Below, piece by piece: positions 1 through 8,768 of a DNA stretch of 64,000 nucleotides. Origin of the DNA: an uncultured SAR86 cluster bacterium (lineage in GTDB: Bacteria > Pseudomonadota > Gammaproteobacteria > Magnimaribacterales > AG-339-G14); assembly GCA_902589965.1 (NCBI GenBank), contig CACIUX010000003.1, forward strand, positions 92,593-156,592. The letters are read 5' to 3'. Both the position numbers and the translations under genes were made by a program. The number at the start of each line of letters is the position of its first letter. Positions within the stretch are counted from its first letter, which is position 1. The notes beneath the pieces are model-generated. The model was not told where the DNA came from. It did not search any database and worked only from the letters and a program-made list of their open reading frames with translations.

Positions 1-477
1 AGCTAAGACCATATGAGAAGTTTTATTCAGTCTAAAAAATTTTTTTACTCTGCCGTAAGCAGAAAATCTTGGACCCGGTAAAACAGGATCAATCAAAAAT
101 AATTTTGAAATTTCTGAGAACTCTGTTGAAAGCTTTAACGCAATAATTGCTCCCATTGAATGGCCAGAAAAATATAATTCTTTTGAAGAAAATTTTTGAA
201 CAAATTCGTTTGCGTCTTCAACAAGTGAATTCCATGTAGAAAGTTTTCCAGGATCTGCATTTGCTGAAGATAATCCATGCCCTCTTTGATCTAAAGAAAT
301 TATTTTGAAATTGTCTCCTAATTTTTTTGATAGATTGCTTAGAAATTTATTGTAAGTCTCTGCATTGAAACCAGTAGCATGAAAGAAAAAGATCAATTTT
401 TCAGCTGCTTGACTTCCATGGACCAGATAGGAAAAATTTTCTCCTTTTGAATTCGTGTAGACTTCCCTAGTAAACAT
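1..477 (-). CDS. alpha/beta hydrolase (partial, runs off left edge)
   Basis: Not in the ORF track because its stop lies outside the window. Reverse-complement translation from ATG at 477 is open to base 1: MFTREVYTNSKGENFSYLVHG...SLDQRGHGLSSAN...LYFSGHSMGAIIALK, with the GHSMG nucleophile elbow. Confidence 0.85.
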   Translation of the reverse strand, partial: MFTREVYTNSKGENFSYLVHGSQAAEKLIFFFHATGFNAETYNKFLSNLSKKLGDNFKIISLDQRGHGLSSANADPGKLSTWNSLVEDANEFVQKFSSKELYFSGHSMGAIIALKLSTEFSEISKLFLIDPVLPGPRFSAYGRVKKFFRLNKTSHMVLA

Positions 478-485
478 TTTTTAAA

Positions 486-1103
486 GTGAATTGGATTAAA
501 AATTTTAATAATCATATAGGTTTCCTTGATTTTTCTGAAGCAGAAAGACTTTATGAATTAGCATCAGATGCCTCAAAAAAAGGTCCTTGCATTGAAATTG
601 GAACTTATTGTGGAAAATCTTCTTTGGTTATTGCTGAAGCCTGTGCAGCTAATGATACTTATTTAATGACAGTCGATCATCATATAGGCTCAGAAGAGCA
701 CCAACCTGGCGAAGAATATTTCGATAAAAATTTTTATGACGAAAGACTTCATAAATTTAATACTTATCCTGTTTTTAGGTCTTACATTGAGAATTTTCCT
801 TACAAAGAATCTATATTGCCTGCAGTAGGTGATTCAAAAGAAGTAAGTTCAATATGGCCAAAAAATTATGAGATAGGTCTTCTCTTCATTGATGGAAGTC
901 ACAGCAAAAAATCAGCCTTTTCAGATTTTAAAGCTTGGAGTGATTTCATTTGTAAAGATGGTTATTTGCTCATTCATGATGTTTTTCCTGATCCTAATGA
1001 TGGAGGAAGGCCACCCTATGAATTATTTGAGTACGTAAAGGAAACAAATCAATATAAATTCATAGAGCTTTATAAAACTTTAGGGATATTAAAAAAAATT
1101 TAA
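486..1103 (+). CDS. class I SAM-dependent methyltransferase (Methyltransf_24-like)
   Basis: IEIGTYCGKSSLVIAEA motif I and LLFIDGSHSKKSAFSDFKAW; GTG start. Confidence 0.75.
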   Translation: MNWIKNFNNHIGFLDFSEAERLYELASDASKKGPCIEIGTYCGKSSLVIAEACAANDTYLMTVDHHIGSEEHQPGEEYFDKNFYDERLHKFNTYPVFRSYIENFPYKESILPAVGDSKEVSSIWPKNYEIGLLFIDGSHSKKSAFSDFKAWSDFICKDGYLLIHDVFPDPNDGGRPPYELFEYVKETNQYKFIELYKTLGILKKI

Positions 1104-1104
1104 A

Positions 1105-2100
1105 CTACAACTTCTTAAAAAAGTCACCTGCCGAAGTAAATTTATTTAATGCATTCGCAGCCAGAATATAAGCTGCTGCAGTCCAAGTAGGTTTTTCAAT
1201 TGGCCAATATTTCCCATCATCAAAAACATAACCCATCCAGAAAATGTTGTCTTTGGGATCTTTTAATTCGCTTACTTTTTCAAAGAGATCCTTAGCTTTT
1301 TTGGTTTCATCTATTTTATTTAGCGTTATTATTAATTCAGATGTTTCAGCTACAGTTATCCAAGGTTTGTCGCTTACGCATCTACAGCCAAACTCCTCAT
1401 TAATAAATATGTTCCATTTGGAATTAATTTTTTTTAGAGCCTCAGATTCATTATAAATTCCTGCTAAAATTGGATAATACCAATCCATACTATATCTTTC
1501 TTTTGAATCCCAATTCCTATCGAATCTAGATGTATTGTTTAAAAATACCTTTCTTAGAGCTGTAAGTGAACTTTCTATTTGATTAGAGTTTTGGCCTAAC
1601 AAATCAAAAATTTTTTTATAAGCTTTCAAGCTCATAAAGATTGATGAGTTTCCAGTTTTTAAGGCATCATCTAGCCATTTCCCATTTTCCATAGCCCAGG
1701 AGAATTCTCCGAAATCAGTTTGCGCTGAAAGAGTAAACTTCAGAGACTTTTTAAGAGTTGGAAGCAGGTTTTCTAAGAAATTTAAATCTCCATAGCTCTC
1801 ATAATTATGAAGTGCCCCAATTGCAATATACGAGGAGAAGTTCGATTCTTTTCTAGAAGAAATATTTTTGTTGGCTTGATACTCTGAATACCATGATCCA
1901 TCATTCTCTTGATGATCAATAAGCCACTGGAAGCCTAGCAAAGATCTTTCCTTTTCTCCAAAAACATCCAAAGCCATACAGCATTCAATATGGTCCCAAG
2001 GATCAAGGATTTTATCTTTCTCCGAAGGAATTCCTCCCGATTCATCTTGACTCTCGGCAATGTACTGCGAAAGGTGATTTAACTCAGATAAAGATTTCAA
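1105..2100 (-). CDS. prenyltransferase/squalene-cyclase-like alpha-alpha toroid protein
   Basis: QW-like repeat WLIDHQENDGSWYSEYQ and DPWDHIECCMAL; toroid-type helical repeats. Confidence 0.6.
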   Translation of the reverse strand: MKSLSELNHLSQYIAESQDESGGIPSEKDKILDPWDHIECCMALDVFGEKERSLLGFQWLIDHQENDGSWYSEYQANKNISSRKESNFSSYIAIGALHNYESYGDLNFLENLLPTLKKSLKFTLSAQTDFGEFSWAMENGKWLDDALKTGNSSIFMSLKAYKKIFDLLGQNSNQIESSLTALRKVFLNNTSRFDRNWDSKERYSMDWYYPILAGIYNESEALKKINSKWNIFINEEFGCRCVSDKPWITVAETSELIITLNKIDETKKAKDLFEKVSELKDPKDNIFWMGYVFDDGKYWPIEKPTWTAAAYILAANALNKFTSAGDFFKKL

Positions 2101-2109
2101 AGCTAGATT

Positions 2110-2814
2110 CTAATTTTTCTCAAAATAAATAACTGTGCTTTTACCAATCAAAGGTTGCAATATTTTTTCTAGAAGTCTTGTGATGAAAGGTTTTTTCATC
2201 ATATCCCACACTAGAAAGTCATGATATTTATTCACTAGGTATGAATTGTCTTGGTTCTTCCAAAATAAGCATTTTAACCACCAATACGGACTATGAAGAG
2301 CATGTTCACGATGTTTCTCAATGAATTTACAGTTCCTTTTCTCAATCATTTTTCTTAGCTGCTTGTATTTAAAAATCCTTACATGTCCACCTGGTGTTAA
2401 TTGATAATCTTTACTCAGAGACCAACAGACCCATTCCGGAAAGAAAGAAGGAACACTCACAGCAATTTTACCTTTTTGCTTGGTGACTCTGATAATTTCA
2501 TCAACTGCACAATCAACCTCTGGAATATGCTCTAGCACCTCTGAGCAAATCAAGTAATCGAAAGTCTCATCGGCAAAAGGGAGTTTTGTGGCATCAGTGC
2601 ATCCAAAACTGCAACTTTTACTGTCAGATTGTTCATCAAATTGTGGAAAATTATTCACAGCTTTCTGAACATCCTTTAGATTTAAGTCAAAACCATAAAC
2701 GTCTAAATTCGAATGCATGTATACACCAAAACAATGCCGACCTTCTCCGCAACCTAGGTCAAGAACTTTTGCATTATCTACAAGATTAAGTTTTTGAATA
2801 TTTATTGTTTGCAT
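2110..2814 (-). CDS. class I SAM-dependent methyltransferase (Methyltransf_11-like)
   Basis: VLDLGCGEGRHCFGV, DATKLPFADETFDYLICSEVLEHI. Confidence 0.85.
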   Translation of the reverse strand: MQTINIQKLNLVDNAKVLDLGCGEGRHCFGVYMHSNLDVYGFDLNLKDVQKAVNNFPQFDEQSDSKSCSFGCTDATKLPFADETFDYLICSEVLEHIPEVDCAVDEIIRVTKQKGKIAVSVPSFFPEWVCWSLSKDYQLTPGGHVRIFKYKQLRKMIEKRNCKFIEKHREHALHSPYWWLKCLFWKNQDNSYLVNKYHDFLVWDMMKKPFITRLLEKILQPLIGKSTVIYFEKN

Positions 2815-4045
2815 GATTCTCTATAACTTGATAATAAATATTTTCTAGTTTTAAAGCAGCATTGTGCCAAGTAAATTTATCTTTAACTCTCGAGATACCT
2901 TTGGCCACAATATTTTTTCTTAAATCTTCATAAGAAAATAATTCATTTACAGCTTCAACGATAGCATTTTCATCTCCAGGAACAATAACCTTTCCTGCTT
3001 CTCCAATGATTTCCTTTAAAGATCCGCCATCAGATACCACTGCGGGAACTCCACAAGCCATTGCTTCTGCAGCAGCAAAACCAAAACCTTCATACAAGGA
3101 AGGAATAACTACTATATGAGATGAACAATATTGCTCTCTTAATTCTGAGTGAGATAAATCTGATACAAAATTGATATCATCTTTAAGATCTAAACTATTT
3201 ATAAGTCTTTCTGTATGTCCTTCCTCTCTAATTTTTCCTAAAACACTCAATTTAGCCTTTGGATAATTTTTTTTGATTTTTGGAAAAGCTTTGATCATGA
3301 AATCCAAACCTTTCATCGGTACGTCAGAGCTTGCTATAGATAATATTTTGTAATCCTCATAAGGCTTTTCAGAAGGATAAAAAAAACTTAAATCTATGCC
3401 GTTGTGAACAACTTCAATACTTGCTTCTTTCAATGAGAAATCCATAACAACATCTTTCCTAGATGATTCAGAGGGAACAACAATTTTTTTTAATTTTTTT
3501 GCTACCTTTATTTGAGTTGGAATAAATGAGTGCCATCTTTTTATTAAGAGTTTTAAAAAAAAATCATTTGTACTTTTAAGTTGAAATTCTAAGTCTTTCG
3601 TAATTGGGTGATGGATAGTAGTCACCAAAGGAAGTTTCTGCTGAAGAGAAATAAGTTCTTTACATAGAGTTTGATTGTCATGGATTACATCAAATTGGCC
3701 AGCATTTTCTTCAATAAATTTCTCCAGCCTCGGACCAAAAGTATGTGGCTCAGGAAAACCACCTGTGTTTGCGCTGATCCATTCCTTCAAGTTGTTTAAA
3801 GATAATAATTCTGAGAATTTAACATCAAGAAACTTATTTTTTTTTGAAAATAAGTCTAGGCTGGGTATTTTAACTAGTTTGATATTTTTTCTTATTTCCG
3901 GATAAGGAGGACCAGAAATGACAGTAACCTCATGACCAAGATTCGATAGAGCTCTACTTAGATAGTTTATGTAAATACCTTGACCTCCTGAAGAAGGATT
4001 ACCTCTATATGTAATCAAGCCGATTTTTAATTTTTTCTTATTCAA
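2786..4045 (-). CDS. glycosyltransferase family 4
   Basis: GGQGIYINYLSRALSNLGHEVTVISG; VVIPSLYEGFGFAAAEAMACGVPAVVSDGGSLKEIIG. Confidence 0.88.
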   Translation of the reverse strand: MNKKKLKIGLITYRGNPSSGGQGIYINYLSRALSNLGHEVTVISGPPYPEIRKNIKLVKIPSLDLFSKKNKFLDVKFSELLSLNNLKEWISANTGGFPEPHTFGPRLEKFIEENAGQFDVIHDNQTLCKELISLQQKLPLVTTIHHPITKDLEFQLKSTNDFFLKLLIKRWHSFIPTQIKVAKKLKKIVVPSESSRKDVVMDFSLKEASIEVVHNGIDLSFFYPSEKPYEDYKILSIASSDVPMKGLDFMIKAFPKIKKNYPKAKLSVLGKIREEGHTERLINSLDLKDDINFVSDLSHSELREQYCSSHIVVIPSLYEGFGFAAAEAMACGVPAVVSDGGSLKEIIGEAGKVIVPGDENAIVEAVNELFSYEDLRKNIVAKGISRVKDKFTWHNAALKLENIYYQVIENHANNKYSKT

Positions 4046-4994
4046 AACTCTCTTCTTTAAGCATTTCGATAATTAGAGAAGGATATATTTCGGTCATTTC
4101 AGATTTCTTGATCACTCTTTGATGCTCAAAAACGGGCCCTACTTTTGAAGGATCCGTAGGTCCAAATAAAAAAATTCCAGATAGTCCTAATCCGGCGCAT
4201 ATATGAGTTAGACCTGTATCAACTCCTATAAAAAATGAACACTTATCAAACTCTTCTTTGATCTCATGAAAATTATCAGTTTCCAGCTTAAAGGTTCTAG
4301 AATTAGTTTTACTTATTTCATTAAAGTAATTTAATTGATTCTCTCCATGCACAGGTATACAAATATCTATATTGAAATTGTTTAAGTGATCGGCTAATTT
4401 TTTCCAATAAGTTAAGGGATATTCTTTATTTCTCTTGCTAGATCCGTGAATGAAAATAATCTTATTTTTTTTATCTGAGCCTTCATGCTTAAATCCATAA
4501 TCATATTCTTTATCCAACTCATAATTTAAACTTTCAGCTGCTAACTTTTTCATTCTCATTACAGCATGTTCCTCCTTATTTACATTTATTCCTTTGTCGT
4601 ATAGAAATGTTAAAAGCCCTTCTTTTGCTGATCTAAAGTTATATCCCATAAAATTTTTGGAACTAGAAATTTTTTTGATTTTTGATCCTATGATTTGAGT
4701 TCTCATCAATCCTTGAAAATCAATTACAAAGTCATAAGTTATATTTTTAAATAATTCATTTATTTCTTCATTCAAATTGTTAAGTCTTTTCACAAAAGAT
4801 TGATTTTTTGTTTCTCTTAATGATATTGAAAAGAAATTGTCGATAGACTGATTTAATTTTGCTGTACTGAGAAATGTGCCATCAACAAGAAAATCTACTC
4901 TAGATTCAGGGTAATTTTTTTTTATGTCTTCTATGGCTGGAAAAGAATGGATTATATCTCCTAGGGAAGATGTTTTTATTATCAGGATATTCAA
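4038..4994 (-). CDS. glycosyltransferase family 9 (heptosyltransferase-like)
   Basis: MNILIIKTSSLGDIIHSFPAIEDIKK; FIGVDTGLTHICAGLGLSGIFLFGPTDPSKVGP. Confidence 0.85.
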   Translation of the reverse strand: MNILIIKTSSLGDIIHSFPAIEDIKKNYPESRVDFLVDGTFLSTAKLNQSIDNFFSISLRETKNQSFVKRLNNLNEEINELFKNITYDFVIDFQGLMRTQIIGSKIKKISSSKNFMGYNFRSAKEGLLTFLYDKGINVNKEEHAVMRMKKLAAESLNYELDKEYDYGFKHEGSDKKNKIIFIHGSSKRNKEYPLTYWKKLADHLNNFNIDICIPVHGENQLNYFNEISKTNSRTFKLETDNFHEIKEEFDKCSFFIGVDTGLTHICAGLGLSGIFLFGPTDPSKVGPVFEHQRVIKKSEMTEIYPSLIIEMLKEESFE

Positions 4995-5929
4995 TTATTA
5001 GAAATATTAGTCAACCATTCAGGGAATAAAATGTTCTCCCCTCTTACATGGTTGGAGTATTTTGATTGAAGAATCTTGGTAATAGGTCCTCTTTGACCGT
5101 TTGATATTTTATTTTTATCAACATATGTAATTGGTAATACCTCTGCTGCAGTTCCTGTAAAAAAAAGTTCATCTGCCTGAAAAACCTCTTCTGGAGAGAT
5201 ATTCTTTTCAATGACATCAATTTTTTCATTCTTAGCTAAATCAATGATACTCTTTCTTGTTATACCATTAAGTGAAGCTTCAACATCAGGAGTGAATATT
5301 TTCCCGTTTTTCACCATGAAAAAATTTTCTCCAGAACCTTCAGCAACGTTGCCATCTGTATCTAACATTAATGCTTCATCAAAGCCTGATTCAAGAGCTT
5401 CATTAAGAGCAACAATAGAATTAACGTAGTTTCCGTTAACTTTTGATCTCGAAACTTTATTTCCTCTTTGTCTTGTATAACTAGATAATTTTACTCTGAT
5501 TCCTTGCTCGTAAAGCTCTGGAGAAAGGTAGCTTGGCCAGTACCAAGCAGCGACAATACAATGAACTTTAAGATTATCAGCCCTGAGTCCCAAGCCTTCA
5601 GAACCATAAAAACACATTGGCCTTATATAAGCTTCCTCTAATTTATTTCTTTTTACGACTTCTATTTGGGCTTTATTTATTTCGTCTTTCGAATAAGGAA
5701 TTTTTAATTTAACTGTTTCTGCAGATTCAAAGAGGCGATCTGTGTGGTCTTTAAGACGAAAAATCGTTGGTCCTTGCGTGGTAGAATAAGCTCTAACACC
5801 TTCAAATACACCTAATCCGTAATGAAGAGTATGAGTTAAAACATGAACTTTGGCATCTTTCCAGTCAACATATTGGCCGTCAAACCATACAACGCCATCT
5901 ATATTATCGAGGCCTTTTGAAGTATCCAT
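4991..5929 (-). CDS. ilvE: branched-chain amino acid aminotransferase
   Basis: Class IV aminotransferase: HTLHYGLGVFEGVRAY, EALMLDTDGNVAEGSGENFF, ELFFTGTAAEVLPI. Confidence 0.92.
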   Translation of the reverse strand: MDTSKGLDNIDGVVWFDGQYVDWKDAKVHVLTHTLHYGLGVFEGVRAYSTTQGPTIFRLKDHTDRLFESAETVKLKIPYSKDEINKAQIEVVKRNKLEEAYIRPMCFYGSEGLGLRADNLKVHCIVAAWYWPSYLSPELYEQGIRVKLSSYTRQRGNKVSRSKVNGNYVNSIVALNEALESGFDEALMLDTDGNVAEGSGENFFMVKNGKIFTPDVEASLNGITRKSIIDLAKNEKIDVIEKNISPEEVFQADELFFTGTAAEVLPITYVDKNKISNGQRGPITKILQSKYSNHVRGENILFPEWLTNISNN

Positions 5930-5946
5930 ATCTAAATTTGAACTAA

Positions 5947-7326
5947 ATGAAAATTAATCAAAATATTTTTAGAGCATATGATATCAGAGGTATTGCATCT
6001 GAGGACCTGAGCGATGAATTTGTTTCGTCATTGGGATCATCTTTGAGTCATAAAATTAAAAAATTAGGTTTAAAACAAGTTGCTGTAGCACGCGATGGAA
6101 GATTGTCTGGAGAAAGAATTTGCACTGCCTTAGTTAAATCATTCCAAGATAATGGCATAAACGTGATAAATGTGGGTATGGTGCCCTCACCTTTACTTTA
6201 TTTTGCGGTTGAGAAATTCAATACTGAGAATGGAGTCATGATCACAGGAAGCCACAACCCCAAAGAATACAATGGTTTTAAAATAATTTTGGGTGGCAAA
6301 ACTATTTTTGGACAAGAAATTCAAGAAATTAAAAATGACATACTACAAGGTACATTCTCAAATAAAATCAAGAAAGGTAATTTAGAAGAGATAGACATTT
6401 TGGATGACTATATTAATGAGCTTAGAAACAATATCTCATTAAAAAGACCCATGAAAATTTGTCTTGATTGTGGAAATGGAGTTGGGGGAGTAATTGCGCC
6501 ACAAGCATTTAAAGCAATTGGTTGTGAAGTTATAGAACTTTTTAGCGAAGTTGATGGAAATTTTCCAAATCATCACCCCGATCCTAGTAATCCTAAGAAT
6601 CTTGAAGACTTGCAGAGCGAGATAAAAGAATCAAATGCTGATGTTGGTATAGCCCTAGATGGTGATGCAGATAGAGTTGGAGTTGTTGATAGCTCAGGGA
6701 AAGTTATCTACCCAGATATTCAAATGATTCTCTATGCAGGTCAAGTTTTAAAGAAAAATAAGAACGCGACAATTATTTTTGACGTTAAATGTTCTAACGT
6801 GCTAAGAAATTTCATTGAAGAAAACTCTGGCATAGCTTACATGTCAAAAACTGGCCACTCCTTCATAAAGAAAAATCTTTTTGAAAAGAATGCTCTTTTA
6901 GCAGGAGAAATGAGTGGGCATATTTTCTTTAAAGACAGATGGTTCGGTTTCGACGATGCAATTTATGCTGGAAGTAGGATGCTAGAAATTTTGTCTGAAA
7001 AAGAACAAAGTTCATCAGAAATTTTTTCTGAACTGCCTCAAAATTTATCGACTCCAGAGATAAATATATCTGTTTCAGATAAAAACAAGTTTTCAATAGT
7101 AAGTAAACTAATAGATATACTGGAGAAGGAAAATGGAGAAATTAGTTCCTTAGATGGAATCAGAATAGATAAAGATTCTTGCTGGGGTCTCATTAGAGCA
7201 TCAAATACTTCTCCAAACTTAGTTTTGAGATTTGAAGGAAATTCACCTAAAGATTTGGATGACATAAAAAATGTATTTAAAAATGCTATTTCAAAAGTAG
7301 ATAATAAGATCAAAACAAATTTTTAA
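5947..7326 (+). CDS. algC: phosphomannomutase/phosphoglucomutase
   Basis: FRAYDIRGIA, MITGSHNPKEYNGFK, ALDGDADRVGVVD; followed by argB and slmA as in pseudomonads. Confidence 0.9.
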   Translation: MKINQNIFRAYDIRGIASEDLSDEFVSSLGSSLSHKIKKLGLKQVAVARDGRLSGERICTALVKSFQDNGINVINVGMVPSPLLYFAVEKFNTENGVMITGSHNPKEYNGFKIILGGKTIFGQEIQEIKNDILQGTFSNKIKKGNLEEIDILDDYINELRNNISLKRPMKICLDCGNGVGGVIAPQAFKAIGCEVIELFSEVDGNFPNHHPDPSNPKNLEDLQSEIKESNADVGIALDGDADRVGVVDSSGKVIYPDIQMILYAGQVLKKNKNATIIFDVKCSNVLRNFIEENSGIAYMSKTGHSFIKKNLFEKNALLAGEMSGHIFFKDRWFGFDDAIYAGSRMLEILSEKEQSSSEIFSELPQNLSTPEINISVSDKNKFSIVSKLIDILEKENGEISSLDGIRIDKDSCWGLIRASNTSPNLVLRFEGNSPKDLDDIKNVFKNAISKVDNKIKTNF

Positions 7327-8177
7327 TGATCAAAGATAGTAAATCAGCAGAATCACTGGCAAAAATTCTTAGTGAGGCTCTACCTTACATACAAAAGTTT
7401 TCTGGGAAGATAGTAGTCATTAAGTACGGTGGCAGCGCTATGAAAGAAAACAAATTAAGGCAAAATTTTGCTAGAGATATTGCTTTGATGAGACAAATTG
7501 GAATATTTCCTGTTCTTGTTCATGGAGGCGGACCACAAATTGAAGAAAATTTGAAGAAGAGCAGTATAAAAAGTGTTTTTATTGATGGTCTTAGAAAAAC
7601 AGATGAAAATTCAATAAAAATTATTGTTAAAACGCTAAGAGAAGTAAACGGAGATATTGCTGAACTGATCAAAACTTGGGGAGCAAGAACAAAAACATTC
7701 AATGACGTTAGAGAGAGTATTCTTATCTGTAAAAAAATTAAAACAAAGATGGATCTTGGCTTTGTGGGAGATATTACAAAAGTTGATGGTAATTTGATCA
7801 GAAAAAATATTTTTAATGGAAAAATTCCTGTAATTGCTCCAATTGGCAGGGATAGATTTGGAATGCATTACAATATTAATGCTGATCATGTGGCTTGCAA
7901 GGTTGCTGAAAAATTAAAAGCTGAAAAAATAATTATGATGACGGATGTGAAAGGAGTGTTGACTAATAAAGGGAAGAAAATATCTGAAATGAATATCAAA
8001 AAAGCCAAAAAAATAGCTAAAACCATTAAAGGAGGAATGCTTCCTAAACTCTCATCTGCGATAAAAAGTCTAGAAAGCGGCGTGAAAAGTGCTCATATCG
8101 TCGATGGAAGAGTGCCGCATGCAGTTTTAGTTGAGATACTTACGGACAAAGGTGTTGGAACTTGGATAACCAAATAG
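7326..8177 (+). CDS. argB: acetylglutamate kinase
   Basis: VVIKYGGSAMK, LVHGGGPQIEENLKK, GGMLPKLSSAIKSLESGVKSAHIVDGR. Confidence 0.95.
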   Translation: MIKDSKSAESLAKILSEALPYIQKFSGKIVVIKYGGSAMKENKLRQNFARDIALMRQIGIFPVLVHGGGPQIEENLKKSSIKSVFIDGLRKTDENSIKIIVKTLREVNGDIAELIKTWGARTKTFNDVRESILICKKIKTKMDLGFVGDITKVDGNLIRKNIFNGKIPVIAPIGRDRFGMHYNINADHVACKVAEKLKAEKIIMMTDVKGVLTNKGKKISEMNIKKAKKIAKTIKGGMLPKLSSAIKSLESGVKSAHIVDGRVPHAVLVEILTDKGVGTWITK

Positions 8178-8178
8178 G

Positions 8179-8763
8179 ATGACTGAAACTCTGACAAATA
8201 GACAAATTAATATTATGCAAACTTTAGTTTCCATGCTTGAAAGTAAAGAGCCAATAAAAATTACTACTGCTGAATTAGCAAAACGTTGTGAGATAACTGA
8301 AGCTGCCATCTATAAACATTTTCCAAGTAAAAGAAAAATATATGAAGGCTTGGTTGATTTTTGTGAGGAAAATATATTTCCAAGAATATCATCCATCAAA
8401 AAAGAAGTTTCCAGTCCGGAGACTCCCTTTAATATTTGTACTTTGATATTAGCATTTTGTGAGAAGAACAAAGGTATTTGTAAAATTTTGACTAGAGAAG
8501 TACTAACCCCAGATGAAATAAAAATTGAAGAAAAAGTAAATCATTTATTTGAAAGATTCGAGCTTGAGATAAAGCTTGCCTTCCAAAATTACGAACAATC
8601 TAGCAAGGCAAAATTCAACTTAACTCCAACTGATTCAGCTGGATTGGTCATTTCTATTCTAGAGGGAAAGATTCAAAGCTTTGTAAGATCAAATTTTAAA
8701 AGAAAAGTATTGGAAGAATGGAATGAATATTCTTCAAAATTAATGCTGACAATTTATAAGTAA
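8179..8763 (+). CDS. slmA: nucleoid occlusion factor SlmA (TetR family)
   Basis: TetR HTH ITTAELAKRCEITEAAIYKHFPSKRKIYEGL; end-to-end resemblance to SlmA (INLFERxE, FVRSNFK); follows argB. Confidence 0.8.
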   Translation: MTETLTNRQINIMQTLVSMLESKEPIKITTAELAKRCEITEAAIYKHFPSKRKIYEGLVDFCEENIFPRISSIKKEVSSPETPFNICTLILAFCEKNKGICKILTREVLTPDEIKIEEKVNHLFERFELEIKLAFQNYEQSSKAKFNLTPTDSAGLVISILEGKIQSFVRSNFKRKVLEEWNEYSSKLMLTIYK

Positions 8764-8768
8764 TTTAT

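Noticed and set aside
5044-5429. Overlapping out-of-frame ORFs in ilvE (5044-5229 minus; 5211-5429 plus)
   Set aside because: Fully inside a well-supported ilvE CDS; typical AT-rich shadow ORFs.
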